11,640 nucleotides of DNA from DATCDR01 sp036510575 (GTDB lineage: Bacteria > Actinomycetota > Acidimicrobiia > Acidimicrobiales > Bog-793): contig DATCDR010000103.1 in the NCBI GenBank assembly GCA_036510575.1, positions 1 through 11,640 of the forward strand. Direction: 5' to 3'. A model generated the notes under the pieces. It did not search any database. It saw only the letters and a program-made list of their open reading frames with translations, and was not told where the DNA came from. This document shows positions 6,321-11,640 of the stretch, piece by piece. Within the stretch, counting starts at the first letter, position 1. Every line of letters begins with the position of its first letter. Both the position numbers and the translations under genes were made by a program.

Positions 6321-7472
6321 ATGCTTACAGTCGAGGACTACCGGGACGAGGCGCGTCGCAAGCTCCCGAAACTCGTGTTCGACTACGTAGACGGTGGAGC
6401 CGAAAGCGAGTCCACGGTGCAGGGGAACCGACTGGCATTCGAATCGGTGACGCTTCGACCTCGCGGCGGAATGGACCCGGGCGGAATCGACATCGGCGTC
6501 TCGGTTCTTGGAAGCGAACTCTCGATGCCGGTCATCCTCGCCCCGTGTGGCTCAGCTGGAGTGATTCGCTCGATCGGGGACATCGCCGGGGCACGGGCAG
6601 CGTCAGGTGCTGGCACTGTCTTCACCCACTCGACGATGTCGTCGGATCGCATCGAAGACGTCGTGGCAGCGGCGAATGGTGCACCGGTCTGGTACCAGGT
6701 GTATCGAGTGGGGCCGATGTCGCGCGTCGAAGCCGCTATCGACCGTGCACGCGACGCGGGAGTAGCCGCTCTCGTCATCACCTTCGACACCGCAGTCGGC
6801 TCGCTTCGGGTCCGCGATCGCAGGAACGGCGGATTGGCCTTGCTCGGATCGAGCCGTGTGCGCGCGATCCCTGGCTTTCTACGACTTACGGGATCACCAC
6901 GCTGGCTCGGTGACCACCTCGTACATGGCCTCCGACCAAAGCTGATGAACGTGATCCAAGAAGACGGCACGCCGCAGATCCTCGGACGAGGTCCGAGTCC
7001 AAACGGTCTCACCTGGGAGGATCTTGCCTGGGTCAAGGAGCGCTTCGGTGGTCCGATCATCGTCAAAGGCCTGCTGACCGGCGAGGATGCCGCTCGCGCC
7101 GTCGACGAAGGCGCCGCAGCGGTAGTGGTCTCCAACCATGGTGGCAGACAACTCGACGGCGCCGATGCGACGCTTCGAGCGCTTCCAGAGGTAGTAGCCG
7201 CCGTCAACGGCCGCTGCGAAGTCCTCCTCGACGGCGGCATACGAAGCGGGATCGATGTGATCAAGGCGCTGAGTCTCGGTGCTCGAGCCGTGCAAATCGG
7301 CCGTCCGTGGCTGTTCGGCCTCGCCGTAGGAGGTGAAACGGGCATCCAAGAGGTGTTGGAGGTCCTCCGCGCCGGGATCGGCCGGAACCTGGCGCTCGTC
7401 GGCGTGCAGAAACTGTCAGAACTCGATTCCCGCTTCGTGCGTGTACCAACCGATTGGAGCTCGGCCTCATGA
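6321..7472 (+). CDS. FMN-dependent alpha-hydroxy-acid oxidase/dehydrogenase (lactate/glycolate oxidase family)
   Basis: The 383-residue product is a TIM-barrel flavoenzyme expected to oxidise an L-2-hydroxy acid such as lactate, glycolate or mandelate to the 2-keto acid. It opens LTVEDYRDEARRKLP with FDYVDGGAES, where Y22 is the conserved substrate-binding Tyr. Q126 and Y128 lie in WYQVY, and T154/D156 in TFDT. K249 (IIVKG) contacts FMN. SNHGGRQLDG carries catalytic H273 and R276, and DGGIRSG (304-310) with IGRPW binds the phosphate. All active-site positions are kept. The family P-T/M-A motif reads APCGSAG here, with Cys at 76. Whether the electron acceptor is O2 or the respiratory chain cannot be told. 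I use ATG 6321, where the family N-terminus begins; ATG 6246 is the alternative. The substrate is unresolved between lactate, glycolate, mandelate and other acids. Confidence 0.9.
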   Translation: MLTVEDYRDEARRKLPKLVFDYVDGGAESESTVQGNRLAFESVTLRPRGGMDPGGIDIGVSVLGSELSMPVILAPCGSAGVIRSIGDIAGARAASGAGTVFTHSTMSSDRIEDVVAAANGAPVWYQVYRVGPMSRVEAAIDRARDAGVAALVITFDTAVGSLRVRDRRNGGLALLGSSRVRAIPGFLRLTGSPRWLGDHLVHGLRPKLMNVIQEDGTPQILGRGPSPNGLTWEDLAWVKERFGGPIIVKGLLTGEDAARAVDEGAAAVVVSNHGGRQLDGADATLRALPEVVAAVNGRCEVLLDGGIRSGIDVIKALSLGARAVQIGRPWLFGLAVGGETGIQEVLEVLRAGIGRNLALVGVQKLSELDSRFVRVPTDWSSAS

Positions 7473-7572
7473 ACGTCGCTGCGACATCTCGACCCCGAAC
7501 GCGCCGACGTCGAGTTCCGAAGAGATCGCAGGCCCCGAGCGGCCGCGCATGCGAGCGATTCGGACGGACCCT

Positions 7573-8310
7573 ATGACCGTGTCTGATGTCCCTTCATCGA
7601 AACGGGTCGCTGTGGTGACCGGGGCAGGCAGCGGCATCGGCCGCGAGGTCTCGCTCAGCCTCGTAGGTGACGGATTCGATGTGGTCTTATCGGGACGGCG
7701 GCGAGAAGCGCTAGAGGAGACCGCTGAGCTCGCCACTGGGCTTTTGGGCGAGACCCATATCGTGACGACCGACGTCGCTGATCCTGCCGAAGTCACTCGG
7801 CTGTTCGAGGAGACGGCTGGCAGATTCGGACGACTCGATTTTTTGTTCAACAACGCCGGCAACTTCGGTACTCGCACCCTTCTCGAGGATGTGCCCTACG
7901 AGGAGTGGCGGGCAACCCTTGACACGAACCTGACCGGCGCCTTCCTCTGCACCCAAGCGGCATTCAAGATGATGAAGGCCCAGCAGCCGATGGGCGGGCG
8001 AATCGTAAACAACGGCTCGATCGCAGCGCACGCGCCACGACCCGACTCGGTCGGCTACACCGCCAGCAAGCACGGGATGACCGGGCTTACAAAGCAGACT
8101 GCTCTCGATGGCCGCAAATACGACATCGCATGTGGACAGATCGACATAGGGAACGCCGCGGTACGAGCACACGGACTTCCAGACGAAGCCCACATGAGCG
8201 TCGAACACGTCGGAGAGGCAGTGCTCTATATGGCGAAGCTGCCGCTCGGCGCAAACGTCTTATTCATGACGATCATGGCGACAAAGATGCCCTTGGTCGG
8301 CCGAGGATAG
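7573..8310 (+). CDS. Short-chain dehydrogenase/reductase (classical SDR)
   Basis: This 245-residue Rossmann-fold enzyme should use NAD(H) or NADP(H) to oxidise an alcohol or reduce a ketone. TGAGSGIG at 16-23 is the cofactor glycine motif, NNAG at 93-96 the central motif, and S149, Y162 and K166 (YTASK) complete the catalytic set. The SGRRREAL segment after the second strand has Arg where NADP-users often do, which hints at NADP(H). The C-terminal substrate loop is short, and the last residues (TKMPLVGRG) are typical for the family. The start at 7573 follows GGACGGA and leaves the usual short lead before strand one; an in-frame ATG at 7549 is possible. It lies 100 bases after the hydroxy-acid oxidase gene on the same strand, so co-transcription is possible. 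The substrate is not predictable. Confidence 0.9.
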   Translation: MTVSDVPSSKRVAVVTGAGSGIGREVSLSLVGDGFDVVLSGRRREALEETAELATGLLGETHIVTTDVADPAEVTRLFEETAGRFGRLDFLFNNAGNFGTRTLLEDVPYEEWRATLDTNLTGAFLCTQAAFKMMKAQQPMGGRIVNNGSIAAHAPRPDSVGYTASKHGMTGLTKQTALDGRKYDIACGQIDIGNAAVRAHGLPDEAHMSVEHVGEAVLYMAKLPLGANVLFMTIMATKMPLVGRG

Positions 8311-8380
8311 GTAAGTAACTCACCCGGCTTCGGTTGCGCCAACCCTTGTGTGCAGCTAGCTCGTCGGCCTGGTCGCGCAG

Positions 8381-9376
8381 TTACGTCAGGTCAGACGACG
8401 CCACCTGCACGGTGATCTTCCCACCACGCTGCTCTCGCGCGGCGTCGAATGCATCCTGGATGTGATCAAGCGGGTAGACCGGGGCGAGGAAAGGATCGAC
8501 GTTCACCTGTCCGGAGTAGATGAGATCCACTGCCTCGTGGAAGGAGCGAAGTCCCTCCTCCCGCTGGGTGCCGGTAACGATCTCGATCGTCGGCGTTTTC
8601 CTCCACGCGGCGTTGAACGACCACGTCGAGAGCCCGCTCGGGTGCTCGGGAAATCCGAAGTAGCCGACGCGGCCCTGGTACCGGACGGCCTCGAGGCATT
8701 CGATCCGCGTCGCGTCGTAACCGACGGCTTCAATGACGAGATCAGCCCCTTGTCCGTCTGTCTCGTCCATCACCGCTTCGAGGAACGACTGGCCGGGAAC
8801 CTCGACGACGACGTCGGCGCCAAACTCCTTCGCGATCTGCAATCGGAGCTCGGCACGGTCCGCCACGATCACCTTTGCAAAGCCAGCGCGCCTGGCCAGT
8901 TGGGTGAAGAACAACCCGGCGGAGCCCGCCCCGCAGATCGCCACTGTCAGTCCTTCTGCGGACATCGAAGCCGGCCAGTGCCGGCGGAAGGCGTACACGA
9001 CGGTTCCGAGCTGCTGGGCCATGAGCAGTCGGTTCGGGTCACCACCATCTGGCAACTTGATGAGCGACCCTGCCGCCACGACGTGCTGTTCGGCAAAGCA
9101 ACGCGCGACTGGCGGAGCCGGAACGGCGAGGACCCAGTCTCCCTCGGAGAGTCCAGCCGACCTACTCTCCTCGACGACACCGACGCCTTCGTGTCCCGAG
9201 AAACCGGGAGGGGCGGGGTACTCACCCAGGTAATAGCCGTCATAGACGATATGAATGTCGCTCCCACAGATCGATGCTCGATGCGCGCGAACAAGCGCCT
9301 CGCCGTCGCCAGGAGAAGGAGCAGGCGCCGCTGAGAGCTCCATCCGACCAGGTGCAACAAGCTGCGCGGCGTTCAC
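8381..9376 (-). CDS. Medium-chain (zinc-type) alcohol dehydrogenase-like protein
   Basis: With a GTG start at 9374-9376 the product is 331 residues. An N-terminal GroES-like domain has C37 in ICGSD and H62-E63 in GHEG, both zinc-ligand positions of the alcohol/sorbitol dehydrogenase family. The usual third ligand region reads MAQQLGTVVYA, with Q121 where EPL or a Cys is normal. The four-Cys structural zinc lobe is absent. The Rossmann domain shows GAGSAG (149-154) and an acidic residue (D173, VADR) after strand two, favouring NAD(H). The GTG start has GGGGGAG just upstream; an in-frame ATG at 9413-9415 adds 13 residues but has no ribosome site. The gene is convergent with the SDR gene. The altered ligand could mean a weaker zinc site or a different mechanism. 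The substrate is unknown. Confidence 0.88.
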   Translation of the reverse strand: MNAAQLVAPGRMELSAAPAPSPGDGEALVRAHRASICGSDIHIVYDGYYLGEYPAPPGFSGHEGVGVVEESRSAGLSEGDWVLAVPAPPVARCFAEQHVVAAGSLIKLPDGGDPNRLLMAQQLGTVVYAFRRHWPASMSAEGLTVAICGAGSAGLFFTQLARRAGFAKVIVADRAELRLQIAKEFGADVVVEVPGQSFLEAVMDETDGQGADLVIEAVGYDATRIECLEAVRYQGRVGYFGFPEHPSGLSTWSFNAAWRKTPTIEIVTGTQREEGLRSFHEAVDLIYSGQVNVDPFLAPVYPLDHIQDAFDAAREQRGGKITVQVASSDLT

Positions 9377-9523
9377 CGCTCCCCCTTCGAGAGATCCCTC
9401 GCCCTCACGGCGCATGCCGCCGAAGCCAGACGACCATTGAGACTACCAACGCGACCTCGAGCGAAGGCGCGGCGTTTTGGCGCTACATCGGCGTCGCGCC
9501 GCTCGACGAGTTGCTCGGCGCTA

Positions 9524-9590
9524 CAGAGCACTCGCAGTGACCGCCTCGTTGGCGTGATCAACGCATTGCCGAGGACTCGAGAGTGCTCTG
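9524..9590. promoter_or_regulatory. Widely spaced 10-bp inverted repeat upstream of the NarL-type regulator
   Basis: CAGAGCACTC at 9524-9533 is perfectly inverted as GAGTGCTCTG at 9581-9590, separated by 47 bases. Each arm itself contains GAG-NN-CTC, a small dyad. It lies between the divergent dehydrogenase and response-regulator genes, upstream of the proposed -10 at 9627. Paired operators for looping or autoregulation are plausible; a cruciform or RNA stem is an alternative. Confidence 0.45.
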
Positions 9591-9626
9591 CGCCGGGCAA
9601 CCTGAGCAAAATGACGCGCAGCGCGC

Positions 9627-9632
9627 TACGGT
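9627..9632 (+). promoter_or_regulatory. Candidate -10 element TACGGT of the NarL-type regulator gene
   Basis: TACGGT fits the actinobacterial TANNNT pattern and ends nine bases before the ATG at 9642. There is no ribosome-binding site in between, so the transcript would be leaderless or nearly so. A -35 match is poor (TGAGCA at 9603-9608, 18-base spacer). Confidence 0.4.
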
Positions 9633-9641
9633 CCGACGGCA

Positions 9642-10316
9642 ATGAAGGTGATCCGGGTCGTACTCGCCGAGGACAACGCGCTGCTTCGCGAAGGAATCTC
9701 CAAGCTGATCGCCGCTCACGACGACATCGAACTGGTCGGGATCGCCGCGAACCTTCCCGAGCTGTTAGCGCTGATCGAAACAGCGGCTCCAGACGTCGTC
9801 GTGACCGACATCAGAATGCCGCCGACGGGGACCGATGAGGGGCTACAAGCTGCGACGATGCTTCGTCACACCCGGCCCGACGTCGGCGTCGTGGTGCTTA
9901 GCCAATACACGGCGCCGGCCTATGCGCTGGCGCTCCTCGAGCACGGCTCGGCGGGCCGCGCCTATCTGTTAAAGGAGCGCGTCGCCGGCGCGAACGAGCT
10001 CGCCCAGGCGATTCGGACTGTCGCAGCTGGTGGCTCGACGATCGATCCACTCGTCGTCGAGGAGCTCGTCGAGGCACAGCGAACTCGTCAGAGATCGAAT
10101 CTCTCCTGGCTGACGCCCCGCGAGTCCGAGATCCTCGGCGAGATGGCACAAGGGAAGTCGAACGCGGCAATCGCCTCTGCGCTCAAAGTCTCCGAGCGAG
10201 CCGTCGAGAAGCACACCAACTCGATTTTCGCCAAACTCGGGCTGACCGAGGAAAAGGACGTGAATCGGCGCGTGAAGGCCGTGCTGCTCTACCTGAGCGA
10301 GCCCGGCGGGGGATAA
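9642..10316 (+). CDS. NarL/FixJ-family response regulator (receiver plus LuxR-type HTH)
   Basis: This 224-residue DNA-binding regulator should be activated by phosphorylation. The receiver domain (about 1-120) has acidic pocket E10-D11, phospho-acceptor D56 in VVTDIRMPP, the switch Ser in VVVLSQYT, and the conserved Lys in AYLLKER. The LuxR-type helix-turn-helix (about 155-215) reads LTPRESEILGEMAQGKSN, then IASALKVSERAVEKHTNSIF, with the usual Glu, Gly and Val positions. The full length is typical for NarL. No ribosome site precedes the ATG. It is followed 63 bases later by a receiver-only protein and then, on the opposite strand, by a HisKA_3 kinase, the family that usually pairs with NarL-type regulators. 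Its targets are unknown; the divergent dehydrogenase gene and its own promoter are candidates. Confidence 0.94.
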   Translation: MKVIRVVLAEDNALLREGISKLIAAHDDIELVGIAANLPELLALIETAAPDVVVTDIRMPPTGTDEGLQAATMLRHTRPDVGVVVLSQYTAPAYALALLEHGSAGRAYLLKERVAGANELAQAIRTVAAGGSTIDPLVVEELVEAQRTRQRSNLSWLTPRESEILGEMAQGKSNAAIASALKVSERAVEKHTNSIFAKLGLTEEKDVNRRVKAVLLYLSEPGGG

Positions 10317-10367
10317 TTTCTCCAGACTGTGGATGCCAGCACCATCGGCTCGCGGCCCGCTCCGCCG

Positions 10368-10373
10368 TAGACT
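10368..10373 (+). promoter_or_regulatory. Candidate -10 element TAGACT of the receiver-only regulator gene
   Basis: TAGACT matches the actinobacterial TANNNT form and ends six bases before ATG 10380. This is the spacing expected if transcription starts at the A of the start codon. There is no Shine-Dalgarno sequence, so a leaderless mRNA is likely. No clear -35 is visible. Confidence 0.45.
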
Positions 10374-10379
10374 CATCAG

Positions 10380-10772
10380 ATGGACGAGCCACTTCCAGTA
10401 CTCGTCGTCGACGATCAGGCGCCCTTCCGTATGGCGGCGAAAGCCGTCGTGCGACGACTCGGCGGCTTCGAACTCGTTGGCGAGGCGGTGAGTGGCACCG
10501 AGGCAGTAGCGCTCGCCGACGAGCTGCACCCTGCGTTGGTTCTGATGGACATCAACATGCCCGAGATGAACGGGATCGAGGCGACGAGACAGATCGTTGC
10601 CGCCCACCCGGAGATCGTTGTGATCCTCTGCTCAACCTATGAGATCGGTGACCTGCCGCCTGACGCCAGCGCGAGCGGAGCACGCGCCTACTTGAACAAA
10701 GAGCGCCTGAGCTCGGCCGAGCTGCAGCGTCTCTGGGACGAACGCGATACCGGAACGTTCCTCGCCAGCTGA
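10380..10772 (+). CDS. Single-domain response regulator (receiver only)
   Basis: The 130-residue protein is a lone CheY-like receiver with no output domain. The acidic pair D11-D12 (LVVDDQ), phospho-acceptor D57 (LVLMDINMPEMNG), the Thr/Ser position in ILCSTYE and the conserved Lys in AYLNKER are all present, so it should accept a phosphoryl group. About 20 residues follow the domain and end the protein naturally, with no frameshifted DNA-binding domain visible downstream. It sits between a NarL-type regulator and a facing HisKA_3 kinase. It may act as a phosphate sink, a phosphorelay partner or a protein-interaction switch. The motif YL(L/N)KER is shared with the upstream regulator, hinting at a common ancestor or a common partner. 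It probably has its own leaderless promoter. Confidence 0.92.
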   Translation: MDEPLPVLVVDDQAPFRMAAKAVVRRLGGFELVGEAVSGTEAVALADELHPALVLMDINMPEMNGIEATRQIVAAHPEIVVILCSTYEIGDLPPDASASGARAYLNKERLSSAELQRLWDERDTGTFLAS

Positions 10773-10778
10773 GCACAC

Positions 10779-10817
10779 CAGGCTGCCGCTCCCCCGCTTA
10801 GGGACTGCGACAGCCTG
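10779..10817. terminator. Inverted repeat between convergent regulator and kinase genes
   Basis: CAGGCTG (10779-10785) and CAGCCTG (10811-10817) form a perfect 7-bp stem around a 25-base loop, in the 61-base gap between the two converging stop codons. It could serve both transcripts. No T-tract follows, so efficiency is uncertain. Confidence 0.35.
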
Positions 10818-10833
10818 CTTAGAGCTTCGCGAC

Positions 10834-11640
10834 TCACACCAGCGGTACTGAGCCTCGGATCGTCGAGCCACGTCCCGGTTCTGACTCCCACTGCACTGCG
10901 CCACCGATCGCGCCGAGGCGATCGGCCATGTTCGTAAAGCCGTGGCCATGCGTGGACCGCGCCACGTCGAAGCCTGGACCGTTGTCGGCGACTGAGAAAA
11001 TCAGCCCTCCGGACTGTTCCGAGAGATGTACCTCCACGGATGCATCTGGCGCGTGCTTCGCCGCGTTCTGGAGGGCCTCGAGGCAACAGAAGTAGATCGC
11101 GGCCTCGACCTCTGTCGAGTATCTCCCAATCCCGTCTGCGACGAGGCGGACGTCGAGCGGGCTGCGGTTTGCCGCAGCCTTTAGCGCCTCGACGAGTCCG
11201 GAATCGACGAGCAGTGGCGGATAGATACCGTGCGCGAGCTCGCGAAGCTCCTGGATCGTCTCCTTTACCTCTTCGGCGAGCTGGTCGAGCATCTCGACGC
11301 CTGTAGCAGGGTCGTCGAGGATGATGTCGCGGGTCAGGCGCAGGTTCACCGCCAACGCGACAAGATGCTGCTGCGCGCCGTCGTGGAGGTTCCGCTCGAC
11401 CCGGCGCCGCTCAGCATCACCGCTCGCGACGATGCGGGCCCGCGACTCGCGCAGCTCGTTCGCCTGCTTTCGTACCTCATCGAGGGTGGTTTGGAGCGCC
11501 GCGTCAAGCTGGGAGTTGTGCAGGCCGAGACCGACCTGGCGCGCGAGGTCGGCAAGGACGCGGTCGTCGTCTTCGGAGAAGGTGTCGCCCGTCGTAGGCC
11601 GCTTGACAACGATCAACCCGAGTAGATCGCCCCCGTGGCT
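10834..11640 (-). CDS. HisKA_3 sensor histidine kinase, C-terminal part (truncated by the window edge)
   Basis: The frame is open to base 11640, so the gene starts outside the window. An apparent start at 11616 is only a TTG inside a domain. What remains (about 268 residues) begins with the end of a GAF domain (GDLLGLIVVKRP, then FSEDDDRVLADLARQVGLGL), followed by a coiled-coil helix and the HisKA_3 dimerisation domain. The phospho-accepting His is in ERNLHDGAQQH, with its codon at 11383-11385. The ATPase domain has the N-box EALQNAAKHAP, G1 DNGPGFD and G2 GHGFTNMADRLGAIGG, all intact. NarL-type regulators are the usual partners of such kinases, and one lies about 0.5 kb away, facing it. It ends 61 bases from the receiver-only gene. 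The signal sensed is unknown because the N-terminus is missing; at least one GAF domain is cytoplasmic. Confidence 0.95.
   Translation of the reverse strand, partial: SHGGDLLGLIVVKRPTTGDTFSEDDDRVLADLARQVGLGLHNSQLDAALQTTLDEVRKQANELRESRARIVASGDAERRRVERNLHDGAQQHLVALAVNLRLTRDIILDDPATGVEMLDQLAEEVKETIQELRELAHGIYPPLLVDSGLVEALKAAANRSPLDVRLVADGIGRYSTEVEAAIYFCCLEALQNAAKHAPDASVEVHLSEQSGGLIFSVADNGPGFDVARSTHGHGFTNMADRLGAIGGAVQWESEPGRGSTIRGSVPLV

Noticed and set aside
6383..7345. Minus-strand 320-residue open frame
   Set aside because: It is a P/R/S-rich shadow of the flavoenzyme gene with no recognisable motif.
7333..7572. SDR gene starting at 7333
   Set aside because: The extension overlaps the end of the hydroxy-acid oxidase gene in another frame and lies before the natural Rossmann start; 7573 has a plausible ribosome site.
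8311..8380. Terminator hairpin GGTT-GCGCC-AACC between the SDR and dehydrogenase genes
   Set aside because: Only 4 bp of stem (8332-8335 with 8341-8344) and no T-tract; too weak to list.
8462..9334. Plus-strand 290-residue open frame
   Set aside because: It is antisense to the dehydrogenase gene, which carries clear family motifs; this frame has none.
9373..9642. Small minus-strand gene of 89 residues in the divergent spacer
   Set aside because: R- and A-rich, no ribosome site or motif, and it overlaps the promoter region of the response regulator.

Overview
The window is high-GC bacterial chromosome (GC in the low to mid 60s % by eye) with actinobacterial traits. These are strong G/C third positions, TANNNT-type -10 hexamers placed so close to ATG that two transcripts look leaderless, an S/T-rich secreted DUF3494 protein, a membrane-anchored YkuD L,D-transpeptidase, and HisKA_3/NarL two-component genes. 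I would guess a deep-branching actinobacterium (Acidimicrobiia- or Thermoleophilia-like), but lineage cannot be fixed from this sequence. No rRNA, tRNA, CRISPR array or complete mobile element was found.

Layout. Positions 1-280 hold a possible C-terminal tail of a gene entering from the left, then a non-coding stretch with nested inverted repeats. Positions 281-2134 (minus strand) are a two-gene unit: a secreted DUF3494 (ice-binding/adhesin-like) protein followed six bases later by an L,D-transpeptidase. The leader of this unit has a striking fold: a 10-bp stem that buries the Shine-Dalgarno sequence, with a second perfect 8-bp hairpin inside it and a third hairpin stacked against it. Positions 2223-2609 are a long divergent intergenic region. 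Positions 2610-6124 (plus) are a two-gene signalling operon: a FIST sensor protein and, eight bases later, a GAF-GAF-GGDEF-EAL protein with complete diguanylate cyclase, I-site and phosphodiesterase signatures. Positions 6321-8310 (plus) hold an FMN-dependent alpha-hydroxy-acid oxidase/dehydrogenase and a short-chain dehydrogenase. Positions 8381-9376 (minus) hold a medium-chain alcohol dehydrogenase-like protein with a substituted zinc ligand. Positions 9642-11640 are a two-component cluster: a NarL-type response regulator and a receiver-only regulator (plus), facing a HisKA_3 histidine kinase (minus) that runs off the right edge.

How the genes may work together (inference). The FIST/GGDEF-EAL pair probably links a small-molecule signal to cyclic-di-GMP turnover. 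It is divergent from a surface protein/wall-crosslinking pair whose translation seems controlled by a structured leader, so the two units may form one signal-to-surface module. The oxidoreductases may act on hydroxy acids and alcohols. The right-hand kinase and two regulators form a plausible branched two-component system. The most promising undescribed element is the SD-sequestering leader RNA at 2143-2222.
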